Shown here piece after piece: positions 46,693 to 59,100 of a stretch of DNA of 64,000 nucleotides. Location of the stretch: positions 24,166,062-24,230,061 of the forward strand of contig OU612074.1 in assembly GCA_914767715.1 (NCBI GenBank), given 5' to 3'. A program made the translations under genes and the position numbers. This stretch comes from Membranipora membranacea. Taxonomy: Eukaryota > Bryozoa > Gymnolaemata > Cheilostomatida > Membraniporidae. Under the pieces are notes generated by a model that had not been told where the DNA came from, made no database searches, and was given only the letters and a program-made list of their open reading frames with translations. The stretch's first letter is position 1. Each line of letters opens with the position of its first letter.

Positions 46693-47401
46693 TATAAGTT
46701 GACCTACAAACCTAGGGAAGCTGAGCTTATATGGAAATGGGAACCTTCATACCTTACCCAGCTGGATAGGAGGTCTGAAGTATCTCAAAAAGCTAGATAT
46801 AGGAAGCTGTGATCTAACAGAGATACCGGAGAGGTAAGTACAGTATAGCTATTTTCAAACTATGGCTGCAAAGAATTTGGTATTTAAAATTTCAGTCAGA
46901 GTTAGACCAGGTTGCTAACAAAGCCTTCTCAGAAGTATATTGAAAGATAGCAGATGCTTGTCAATGTGATACTTGATTGATTTAATCCTGGAGAGAATTT
47001 GGATTCACTACAGATCTGAAAATTTAATTTAAAACAATTAATAGTTTATTCAAGATATTCACTCTCAAAATTCCTGGCTGCTGCCAACTGCATCATACTA
47101 CCATAATTACATGACCTGAACCACAAAAGCCTCAGACAGGTGTTACATCATTATTGAAATTAAATTTGGTCTTCAGACAACGAGTGTGATCCCTTGATAT
47201 TTGTTGTTATACCATTAGTCAGGCCCAAATCTGGCAATCATCAATTTGATTGCATTACAGCATTGGTTCACTTACAAACCTAGAGAAGCTTTTCTTATAT
47301 AAGAATTGGAACCTTCATACCTTACCCAGTGGATTAGGAGATCTGAAGAGTCTAAAGGTGTCATCTATAGGTGAATGTGGTCTAAGGACGTTTTCGGAGA
47401 G
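46560..47401. repeat. Tandem duplication of exon plus upstream intron, offset 568 bp
   Basis: GTGTTACATCAT..., TTTGTTGTTATAC(T/C)ATTAGT and the LRR exon recur in order 568 bp apart (46560-46833 and 47128-47401). Confidence 0.8.
46693..47401 (+). CDS. Leucine-rich-repeat exons, 3' pair (one with a stop)
   Basis: Exon D (46693-46833) follows TATATTGCAG and exon E (47261-47401) follows TGCATTACAG. Both are 141 bases, enter and leave in phase 2, and end GAGAG|GTAA. E reads IGSLTNLEKLFLYKNWNLHT and then LPSGLGDLKSLKVSSIGECG. D reads the same way (LYGNGNLHTLPSWIGGLKYL, KKLDIGSCDLTEIPER), except that codon 3 is TGA where E has TCA. Each exon carries about two LRRs, in the same style and phase as exon C at 26.0 kb. 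They therefore probably belong to the same gene or its duplicate, with a ~20 kb intron holding the Gypsy element and the satellite. D looks broken unless skipped. Phase-2/phase-2 exons can be skipped without losing the frame. Confidence 0.65.
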
Positions 47402-48245
47402 GTAAATATAATTCAAATTGTTTAGCCTCTGATGATCATAAAATTTTATCATCTGAGCCTGATTTTCTGAAAAATTTTAATGGAGTTAGAAACATACGGA
47501 TCAATTGACTTATGTATTTGTGACAAAGAGGTATTAATCTCTTCAAGCTTAGAAAAACAGTAACACCTTGTCCTGGGTTTACTTATTTATATAGTAGAAA
47601 ATATTCTAATATAGACCAATGATATTTGAGACCATTCGGACATGTTAAATAGTATTCTACAATGTGTGTTACCGGGATAACCAGACACAAACTCAATGAT
47701 AGCATTATATTCTGAGTATTTCCGAGAATTCCGGTCCAAATCTTGATTGTTGGAGTGTCATGAACCCGCCCTTTTTTTTATTGATCTTTATTTGAGCCGA
47801 TCTTATAAAGGTATTTAGGACTTAACGCAGATACCTCTATATGCTAAGGCCTACTCAATAGTGTTGTTGTCGTATTTACGCTATGATGTATTCTCCGAAA
47901 CAACAAAAGTTGACGCCATTGCCACTAGGACCTTGCACAGCCAGAAATGAAGATAGATAGAAATGAAGATAGATAGAAATGAGAAGTTCAATTGGGATGA
48001 AATTGCCGCTCCGTCTTATGTGATTGGTTACCCCAGTAGTCTGAACCAAAGTGTTGGCTGAACTGTACACTGCTACTCACACAAATTAAAGATATATACA
48101 TATGTTATTAAATACCACACGCTATATTGTTTGTTGTTGATGGGTGACAGTGAAAGCTCAAAATAACTGTTGTCAATTAAGTGATTGACAATCATATTAA
48201 TCTCCCGACTATGCATTACATTAAAGTTGCTTGTTTGTTGTAGAC
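47402..48245. other. Intergenic region upstream of the chromodomain gene
   Basis: No further LRR exon is visible. A 17-base direct duplication (AGATAGATAGAAATGAA) lies near 47945-47985. A TTGTTTGTTGTAG precedes the ATG of the next gene by two bases, so that gene may have an upstream non-coding exon here. Confidence 0.4.
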
Positions 48246-51200
48246 ATGCCGAAGGGAGAGAAATTATGTAAAAAATGCTCAGAAGTAGTAATGGCGGCGG
48301 CCAAGAAATGCAAAAAATGCAGTAAGTGTGCACCACATTTTCTTATTTCTCATCGATGCTCTTTGGGTTAATTTCCTGACATGGTGTAAATTTTGTGAGT
48401 TTGATGGTAAGATATTATCTATTTCACCAATGTAATCTTTGTTGCCTTTGAGAAGGCATGCCCAATTGTTTATAGTTATGTACGGTAGCTTTTGACGATT
48501 AGTGATTGGTAAGAGAAACATAATTTCATCTAGTTTGTATCTCAAGGCACAAGCTAAGTTTATACAGATTGGACGTAAGAATTGTTTTTTCAATTAAATG
48601 TATTGCCCATGTGTTTATGCAAAACCACCTATCTTTTCAAGAAACTCCAATAATTAAACCGGGGATTCAGGCCCGCATGGAAGCTGAGAGGAAAAGAGGG
48701 GAGGAAATGAGGAGAGACCCTAAAAGAAGGAAGAGGGGACATGCTATGGAGCAATTCATGCTATCGGTTAGTGACGGTTCACCAATTTCTTGCTTCATGT
48801 CATCATTCTAGGTTAAATACGAATACAAGATTTTAGTTGGTACAAATGTATAATAAGATTCTTCAGTACAAAATATGACAGTAGTCTGTTTGCCGCTATG
48901 TGACTGATTGGTTTCTGGCTGACTCATGTATTTGTTTACCTAAGTTCTCCAGCTACATGTAACATGGGAGTTGCCTTCACTTTGTATGTGGCTGGGCAAC
49001 TTCAAAGTAATATGTGATGGCCATTAAAATTTGGCCACTAGTCAAAATAACACTGCATAACGGTGCATCAATTTGCATAATTTAGTTTAATATCATTATT
49101 GTAATGATGTCCATGACGTTATGTTCCTCAGGTATGTATATAGTGATCCACATTCCTGCACATACAACCATTGGCCAATATTAAGCTGTTGGTGTCTTGC
49201 GAATAATGTGGCGAAATAGAATGACAACCAGTTTGGAATGATGTTATAGAGGATGGGCTTTGCTAAGCAGATTCATTAAATCGTTGTATCAGACAAACAT
49301 TTTGATATTACTGAGCATAGCTTTAGGGTTTGGTAACCTTAAGTACCATGACATTTTACCTGACAGTATTTTATTTTATTTTGACAGGCAGCAAGACTCT
49401 CTGGTTTTGGAATTGAGATTTCAATTTTTGCCTACGCAGAAAGAAAAATCCAGGTGTGGTCCTCACACCTGGACAATGAAAGAATAAAAAAACTGGCACT
49501 TGTTGCCAACGGCCTGGCAGGCTTGCCGGCTAGCAACACAGACTGTAAGTTGTCAAATAGTCTTTCATTGATCAAGGGAATTTTGCATAGGTTTGACTAG
49601 TATAAAGCCAGTACCCGAAATTCAATAATATCGAGGTATCAAACTGATTCGAAGGAATTACTATCCTAAAATCCTGCAACATTTTTTGAAAACCTTGTAC
49701 AAATATCTGGTATGAACTTGCAACTGGGTAACGAATGAATTTGAATTGTGCAAGATTGGGGAGGGCGGAAGAGAGACAGAGGAGTACAGAGGAGAGACAG
49801 GGGAGAGAGGACGGGAGACAGGGGAGGGAGGAGGAGTGACGGATGAGGACGGAGGAGAGACAGATCAGGGAGGTGGAGTGACAGATGAGGACGGAGGAGA
49901 GGCAGAGGAGGGTAGAGGAGAGACAGGGGAGGGAGGAGGAGAGACAGACGAGGACAGAGGAGAGGTGACAGAGGAGGACATAGAGAACATGATTAGATCA
50001 TCAACATCTGAGAATAATGGTTAGTCTAAGAAGGACATTTCCCTAAAAGAAGATTCCCTGATCCTTAATCACCTGCAGCCACTAAATTTCCAAAGTCATC
50101 CATCAAATTGTCAACATGTATTGTCATACAAGGCTTGCTTTATGTGAGTTATGATTATTCCTACGGTTTGCAGGTCTTTTTATGCAAATACAAAAACCTC
50201 ATGACTATGTTTTTGCGCTGTAGAAATAATGAGATGGTCTATGTGTCGCATTTAGGACACAAGTCCTTGAAGACTCTTTACAAAATCACCACTTCTAGGC
50301 AGTTAACTCACACAACTCTGATAATGTCTTGCGCTAGATAACATTTCATCAATCCGTTGTGTCGCAGTGTTGAATTTATTTTTGTTAGAGAGTGAGGATG
50401 ATAGCAAGAAGGTGGAGGAAGAGGAAACATGGAATGTGGAGGCAATCCTCAAAGAAAGAATTGTAAGTTAACATTCTATATGCGCCGATGGTTGCATTGC
50501 GTATTCATGGAAAGCCGGAAGCGGTCAAAACTTTGTCCTCCATTGTCAGGTCACATGTTGAAATCTTGACTATTGCTCATGTTGTTGACGGAGGTATGTT
50601 TTCCATACTTGGATCCCAAAAAGAAAATTTCTATGCCCTTATTTGTAATTTCTAGGATATATTGTACAGACTGTCTCATTGATAATAAGGTGTATATTGT
50701 AATTGAATTGGTGTTTATACTGAAATTAAATTGTAGTGGTACCAATACCCAGAATAAAAGAAAGTTCGTAATTGACTCCAAAGGGCTATTTGGTGTTTGC
50801 TCAGTGATTAAAAACAGGTAGGCTGATACTTGTGAATATTTTATTTCCAGAATACGAAGAGAGGAATAAGCGAATGGTTAGTGCAGTGGGAGGATGAGGG
50901 CAGGTTAGTATTAGTAAACAATCTGTCGCTATCAGTTTTTTTGTCACAATTCACACATAGTTGCATGGTAACTACAATGAATTTGCAGATCATGTTTGAT
51001 ATGTTGTTTCCACTCTGTTCATCTATATGGAAAAGTGAGTCTTCAAGGCAAAATTAACGCTCCCTGATTTCTCTAAAATTACTTTGATCATATCATAGTC
51101 ACTAAGTGTGATAAAGCGTGTAGAATAGGATGACTGGTAAATCGGTAAACAGGTTAATTTTAATGTTTTAGCCTTTATCTTCATTGCATCATTGTCTATA

Positions 51201-51675
51201 GTACCCATGTACTAATCTATGCTATTTTTTTCCCTCTTAGCAAGAGATGGAAACCTACATGGGATCCGTTGAGCAACATCTACAACACCAGCAAGTTTGC
51301 TGAATACATGGTTTGTGCATATACTATTTCATTTATCTTCTATCCGATTGTATCAAGTGCACTCAATTCAGTCACAAACTCGATTTCTAGCGTCGATTTG
51401 CACGTATTGATGTTTAGTGATAAAATGTTGTAATTTATCTACAGCTTTGCACCTTTTTTAGTTGCCCACTGCGCACATCACGGCCCAAAATATTGGAACC
51501 ATGCTGATGAGGTACTTCATGTATTGCGTGCATATTTTTTTCCTTTTGATATGCAATTAACAAGCATCCTCACCTATCCTAACCTATCTCCGGTCTGTAC
51601 GGATAGCGCAATAAACAAGCATGTTCTCTGTTTGATAGCTCAAGAATTACTGACCGAAGAGGTGAAGTAGCCTAA
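48246..51675 (+). CDS. Zinc-ribbon / acidic / chromodomain protein, nine exons
   Basis: Exons: 48246-48321, 48642-48766, 49388-49544, about 49755-50019, 50389-50462, 50851-50903, 51241-51310, 51462-51511, 51639-51675. Exon 1 starts MPKGEKLCKKCSEVV and has two C-x2-C pairs (zinc ribbon). Exon 2 is highly basic (MEAERKRGEEMRRDPKRRKR). Exon 3 reads AARLSGFGIEISIFAYAERK followed by LVANGLAGLPASNTD. Exon 4 is a Gly/Glu/Asp/Thr-rich acidic repeat. Exons 5-7 form a chromodomain: TWNVEAILKERI, ISEWLVQWEDEG and RWKPTWDPLSNIYNTSKFAEYM. It has the Trp and Tyr/Trp cage positions expected of methyl-lysine readers. Exons 8-9 give a short tail to a TAA. All joins agree in phase except exon 3 to exon 4 (phase 1 into an apparent phase 0), where a small exon may be missed. 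No member with this domain order is known to me. Likely nuclear and chromatin-associated. It converges on the KDZ gene. Confidence 0.7.
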
Positions 51676-53167
51676 ACATCATTATAGAAGAATACTCAAA
51701 AAAGCAACAGGTGCCAACACAGTTCATAATTATTATCTTTAACTGGATTTTAAGTTTTCTGCATTCATTATAAGGAATAATACTCATTTTTGTAATACCG
51801 TCTCATTGTCACTTTTAACTTACCTCTAGGACATTTTTTTAGATATTATTTTTACATTGCGTAAGCAATCAAAACCAGTTTCATGTTGACATTTACTCAG
51901 ACTTTTTTCTGTTATTAGCAGCTCCAGCATATATAGTTTTGTCAATACTGTTTCCTTCAACTGTATTTTTGTTGGACAGTTCGGTAAATAAATTTACTTT
52001 TGATATAAAACAAAGGCTGACCGCAAATTTTGTTTGGACTAAGTGTTTTCGTGAGGCGAAATCCCCTGTGCACAACAAACATTTAATCCGCAGAAATTGT
52101 TTCTCTGTTTTTAAAGCGGTGGCTATTATAAAGCATCGCTGGTTAGTTTTTATGACGTATTCATACCTTGATTTTTTTGAGGGTATTGAAAAACTACTGA
52201 GCAATCGCCCTATGCAGAAGTGGGGGGGGGGGGGTGAAATTACCAACAAATAATCAACATTACATCCACCATCCATGTTTCTGCCATAAAAATCTAATTA
52301 AATCTTGAAGCTCAGATCTAATAGCATTTCCATTAATGCAACCAATGTCCGCAGCGCACTGTATAATTTTTAAAACTCTGTTTGTAAAGCAGTGGCTATT
52401 ATAAACTATCCCTGCTGAGGTTGAGTTAGTTTTCGTGACAATTTCATCTTTCAAGATTTTCTGAGGGTGTTGTTAAATAAAATTTTGAATTGCCAGTTGC
52501 TGTTGCCGGATATTATTTTATATTCTTTCTTGCATCACCGGAGCATCATATAAAAGTTTTCATGAGCCCCTGATTAACCTGCACGGATATATGAGCGATC
52601 TCCCTATGCAGAAGGGGGGGGGACAACTACCAACAAATAATCAACATTACATCCACCACCCATGTTACTGCCATAAAAATCTAATTAAATCTTGAAGCTC
52701 AGATCTAATAGCATTTCCATTAATGCAACCAACGTCTGGAAAATGAAATTTCGAATTGCCAGTATCTATAACATAACATATAGGTATAATCTGATTTCTT
52801 CAATGAGTGCACCCAGTCTTCTGTCTAGTTTTAAAGATACACCAGTCACCAAATAAATGTAAATCATTGAACTTTCTTAGACGGATGAGTTTTTCATTGT
52901 ATTTGGATGGATAGGTGTTTAATTGTCATCTCGACCTCTCAATTGGGCACCTGATTAGTAAATATTTTCAGAAGAATTGAAAAGCATTGTTGCATGAGCA
53001 CACTGAATATATTTGGTAACAAAAAAACCTGCATCAAATCGTCAAAAGAGGATGATACGCAAAGCAATGATGATGATAAATGATGATGTTCAGGGTCTGA
53101 TATGTTCCAGTCATTTATATCATATAGTATTTATTATTATTATAGTGATTATTTATTATTAATTCAT
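51676..53167. other. Spacer between convergent genes with a partial tandem duplication
   Basis: Two related copies (about 52095-52350 and 52370-52738) share GCGGTGGCTATTATAAA-like, CTATGCAGAAGTGGGG (poly-G) and a nearly identical ~125-base block (CAACAAATAATCAACATTAC onward). No gene is supported on either strand. The end of the minus-strand gene has AATAAA-type signals near 53140-53160. Confidence 0.6.
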
Positions 53168-56100
53168 CTAATCTTCTTCAACATCACTTTCTATTTGTGG
53201 TTCATCAAAAAACATGTCGTCAAAGTCTTGCTCCGTCATAATGTAAGCGTCACACGCATTTGCCATATAGTTTGTTAGCCATGAAGCATGGTCGCCCTCT
53301 GACATGTTACACTGTTTGATAGCGTTTTCAGCCAATTTGGCTCTTTCTTTATGCAGAATATCCAGCTCTTCTGCCACCCTCTGTCTTCGCTGGAAAACGT
53401 CCACTGCAGCTAAGACCTCAGGTCGTAGCATCTCTGCCTCCATACTTCCTTCGCTCCATGGAAATTTAGAGTGTCGCTTTACAGTTGTTTAGTCTCGCCA
53501 TTGATATCCCCTTATGACCTAACACAATAACAACATCATAAATGAGGGAGTAGGCACATCCTGTCTTGAATATGTATGTCAGGCTTTCAGCAATCACTCG
53601 CATGGCACATTTTTTATGAATCGCCTGACCCATTCACAACTTTCCCCTTTCAGCTAGACAAAAATATAACCGAAACTGGGTTAACAATTCACTGAAACAT
53701 GAGAGTCTGCTAGATATATGTTTATAAACTACATTGATTATGATACATACTTTTAGCATATTTCTTCATCTCTTCCTTCAACCTCTCCGTCTGCTTACTC
53801 AGTGAGCATCTCATGGTTTGCCTGGATTTTGAAGTATCTAAAATACATCACAGAATGTAAGTTAAGTCATTAGAGTATTTGACTACAGTCGAGCACATTT
53901 TGAGAGGATCAATTATAATTCAATTAATTTTTTCGGACGATAAGTCAAAATCCAATCTCCATTTTTATGGATTTTTTTCCACAGTTTATTGCATTTTTAT
54001 TTTCAATCTCCGTTTTACTATTTTGGAGCGTATCACTCTGTACTAATTTGGAGCATATGATTCTATACTATTTTGGAGCAATCACGCCTTTTTTTCGGAA
54101 TTGACGCATTCTACCCTTTTGCACAGGACACTTTGACGTTATGATAGAGTTTGGTATATTTTTTACGATGACTGTTTAAAATTAAATTCACTATTCATGA
54201 AAATTAAGTCTGATTTTGATGCGAAAAGGTATCTCAACGATGAGTTATTAGTAAATTGAGTTAAAAGCTTATCAAGTTCAAGTGCCTGACAAACTTGAGT
54301 AGCTAAACAAAACAGTCCCTTTCTTTAACAGGAAGGGGCAACTCCATACAAAATAAAATTGAATTATGACGCACAAAAGAGGAGTGTCTGTTCTGCTTGG
54401 GTATTCTGTCGGTTGAATATCTGACAATCTCCCGTATAAATTGACACCATTCTCAAGACATTGCTGTGTTCAAGTCATAGAAAATCGAACTGTCAGAGCA
54501 GCCTGGAACCACCCTGCACCTCGTATACATTCAAAAACAGCCAATTCTCTCCATTCTAACTCCCTTACAATGCCACATAATATGGCAATGCTTGACCCAT
54601 TTCTCTCACTACAGTGAATAATTCTTTCAGCAAAAAATGGGAAAGTTGACCTCCTGGGGTTTCATCAAATGTTTTTTATTTAAGTAGCTTTTGTGTGTCA
54701 CAGAAATCATTGTACACTTGATTTTTAGGATAATGTGTACGGGACAAGGAGTACAAAGCTTCCCTACCTGCTTCTGTTAACAGTTTCTGCTCCATCCTTT
54801 TGCATCTACTTGCAAGCTCTTCAATACACTTCTCGTTTTTTGTTGTGGCATCTGCAATAATGATTGTTTATATGGGTGCAGGGAAAAACAACAATATTTT
54901 AATCTCATAGGCTAGAGTAAAATTTAATGGGGGACAAATATTTGACTAAATTCTTCATGGAAATGTTTTTGTGCGGCAAACCTATGTGCTTTGTAGATGA
55001 TACAGGATGGGGAGGAAGGGGAAAATATGCTCACTATTCTTACAAGAGTGAGTTGCATAAGGGGAGGCAAATGAGTGAGGGACACACTATATGACTAAGA
55101 GATGACAGGTTCGGAGACAACGCAACGACAAAGCCTAGCCGGAACACTTACTTTGCCCAATGTTAGCTATGTCACTTGCTACTCTTGCGAGATACTCTTC
55201 ATTTGTTTTGAGTAGCTCCTCTAGGCCTTTCAGTTCTTGTTCTCGCTGCATTTAAATTAAAAAAAAGCATCATCTATTATATTGCGGGATGCAAGCAAAC
55301 CAACCAGCACAGAAAAAGGGAAAACAACTCTAAACACTGCCATTTTGAGTTACCGCAAATGCTCATATACCCAGCTAGAGTTCAACACAGCAGGTATAAA
55401 TAACATCCATGGTTAATGGCAAATAGAGTATAAATTTTACTTCAGCGCACCATCATTAATATAATTTACTACGGCAGAACGGCTTAACAAATACCAAAGC
55501 CTTGAATAAGTTGCCAATTAGCACGATGCTTAGTCATGATAAGCTAAATCTCTATTTATTGTTTATCGCCGTACATTTTATCTGAGGATGCTGAAATTTG
55601 GAAATCTAAATCAAACCATGAAATTCGACTACCTGAAAATTATTTAAACCCGGAAGCCGATGGTATATAGTGATACGGTCACATTTGAAAAACGACTACA
55701 CAAAAGCCCTATATATATGATTATAATAAATAGTGGCTGTTAGTAAGACGGAGACAAATATAGGAAACTGGAAGATGAGTCAAACGAATATTGCTAATCA
55801 ATGGTGCAACTTGAGACTGAAATAAAGAACATTCTGGACTTCAGGAAGAACTCACCCCCCCCCCCCCTTCTTATTAACCAGCGAGAACAAAAGAGATGAG
55901 GCTACAATAACAGACGTCATAGAACAGCAGTTAGCAACACGTGCCGCTATTGCAGACATGCTAGCAACACGTGCCATCTTTGGAAAACCAATCAGAGGTT
56001 ATATAAGGAATAAAATTCGTCACTAGAGAATTACGATAACACACAACGAGAGAACGAACACACACACACACACAGGCACACACAACCACAGAACACTTTT

Positions 56101-59100
56101 AATACAATTATAGAATTGTATTACGCGAACTATCTTTGAAGTATTTTTTCATAAGCAAAATTATTTAAGTACACCTTATACTTTGAATCATGTTCTTTAC
56201 CCACATCTTCTAAGGATTTATATTGGATATTAACTACTATTGGATATTATATTACTTATATTAACTACTATTGGATATCATAATACTTATATTAACTACT
56301 ATTGGATATTATAACTACTTATTGGATATTATACTACTCGGAGTAGAAAAAGTTAACGGAAGGACGTTAATAATTACTATCTTTATAATTTTTTAACATA
56401 AGTAATATTATTATATTTTTGACATTTTAACATTATTGGAATTTTTAAAATACTTTCAGAAAACAAAGCTAAATAGAATTATTTAACCCCATTTGACAAC
56501 CCGCTTGATTTTCCAAATCAGTTACTTTAAACAACACCAAGTTTCAGGATTCAATAGTCATCATAAAATTGAACCTTGCGAAATCAAATCAGACACACAA
56601 TAGGAGTTGCATTACCTTTGAATAATTAAGGATAACTCCAAATATAATTCTACTGGTTGAACAGTTTTTAAATTACAAATTATACGCGAAATTTGAAGCG
56701 ACCTAAAGCTACTCCTGGTCCTAAAGGGAAGTGGACTGAAGTCTAGAACAAACATTCAGTTATAAGGCCTGTGATTCTGATTAAACTGCCTAAGCTACCT
56801 AATTGGACTTCCAGGCACTATACAAAGATCAATTTTAGCGTTGAATGTTAGTAATCCATAAAATACTTGAGACTGCAAGATATTTTGAAGTATAAAACTT
56901 ATCTTCTAAATAGAAGCCTCCTCTTTTTAAAATAACCGCACGCTCATAACCCAAAAAGGGTTATTTAATTGCTTTGTGGTGCATGAATATTATTTTCAAC
57001 TCCACTCGAGTTACTGTTAGAACAACCAAGGAGTTTTCTGCAGTATATCGGCAGGAGCCACTCTTTGAAAGGCTAGGAGCCAACTTCTCCGATGTCCAAG
57101 AGGGGTCGGACTTATATACAATCCTAAGGGATTCTCTAAACCGGGAACGGGGAGCCAGCTATTCTTCACTTTAGATTTTGTTAAGGTTAATTTGTTACAT
57201 TTTTAATTTAACGTGCTACCGAACATTTACACAGAACCTTAGTAAGTTGTAGTTATCTCCGTTGTCTCAAAAGAAATTTCAGAGAGAATACAACCTCAAT
57301 TATAATCAGAACTAGACAACTTACTCAATAAGTTACGTGTTGGAACCTTGAATATTTTAAGCATTTCAGTATACGATTTTGGTATACTACTATTAATTCC
57401 GTTCCTCACAGTATTGACTTAATAAGACAACACAATCTGCATACAAAAGGATTTGATAAAAAATTGGGTTCAAAAGTAACAGGCACCAGCACAATGGGAG
57501 AGAGAGAAAATTGTAATATTATTACCTTTAGATAACATTTGCTTAAATGAGATGGTAGCTCCATCAACTTCCGTACATTCCAGAATGCTGAACTGTGGGT
57601 TATCTTCTCCTGTCGACCTTTATGATAAAATTAATCTTTTAGCCAGAGCAAGGAGTTAGAGACTAACTCCTTGGTAAGAGTAGCTGACTGGCAGCACTGA
57701 AGTGTTACAATGAAGTGGGCTGGTGAAACATTGGTACATACCTGTGATTGGGCTTCAATGGAAAGCCCACAACAGAAATAATAGAGGTACAGTGCACTGT
57801 TATATATATTCATTGATTAATATTGATCTAATATCTGACACGAAGTTATATACTGATGAAGTTTCTCCTCAAGTAGCCATATGGCCTACTGTGTATTCTG
57901 TCACTAATCCATAAATTCATATCAATGTACAATGCCATTGTGGACAATTAAAGCACCTATTTCATGAAACAAGTTGACTTTCCCTAGCCTGATTTGGTAA
58001 TTAGCAGATTGGTTGAGGAGAAGGCAACTCTTTGAAGACTGAAGACCATGAGTTTACATGTAATTTGATAAAAGAAAATCTGTGGCTTGAAGAATCGTGT
58101 TACCCAAATCTGAATAAAGCATACTGAATGATTACTAAGAAATCACTTTACCCATTTCAGCATTCAACAACCAAAGAGCTCCCAAAGGCAGCTATGAGCT
58201 CACCTGCTTTGTGGCTGTTACGTGTAACAGGACCCAATCGTGAAAGGTAGCTGTTGGCCAGCTCTGTAGTTTCACCAGTTGAGCAGCCAACCCCTTCAAC
58301 AACTTTTGCGCTCCATTTAACCTGGCAAGAGAGAGAATTTTCATAATTACCAGATCTAACACAATCTCATAAAGTATACGAAATTTAAACATAGTCCTGG
58401 CTCTATGCAGGTCAAAGGGGTGCCTGAACTACTGTTACTCTGTCCAAGGTAAAATACAGAGCGCTTTTGCTTCCGGTACTGAAATTTCGGAAGGGTGATC
58501 GAGTTGGTGTAAATCACACCAGAGCAAGTACCTGGCAGTTCCAGTTGTGTGATTTGGCATGCATCACCGACAGCATAGGGGTGTGTCTACGTGCCACCGT
58601 ACCATCCAGTTTCTCCAGCCAGGGCCAATATCTGCAAATCGTATCATGGGCGATATACTTGGCGGTCGGGAACTCTTTCTACAATAAACACAGGCAAAAT
58701 AAATGGTGTACATGTACATTGTATATGTCAAGCACTCATAAAATCATCGCCGCCAATAAAATAGGAAGCTCACTGGATGCTCTGAAGATTAACGTCTTGG
58801 GCTAATTACATATTGTTAAATATGAAAACAGCCCAGGATACTGACGACAATGAACTGCTTCAAAATATTGCCAAGATTTGAAACCTTCAAATGTTGGTGC
58901 TGATATTGTGCCCTTAACAATGCAGATCACATGAATAGACACCCTTTTTTACAAAGGTGCACATGAAATCAGTGCAAACTGAAAACACCCCCGATGACAT
59001 ACTCAATATTTCTATGTTGATGTACCAAACAATAACCCATTAATTAACCTACCTGTAGAATATAGGGGTATTGGAATATTTCTCCTCTCGTCATGTCCAG

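Noticed and set aside
49746-50024. Treating the acidic GGETDEDGGE-type frame as a separate small gene starting at its ATG
   Set aside because: It lies between exons of the chromodomain gene, ends at a GTTAGT donor and joins the next exon in phase, so it is better read as an internal exon.
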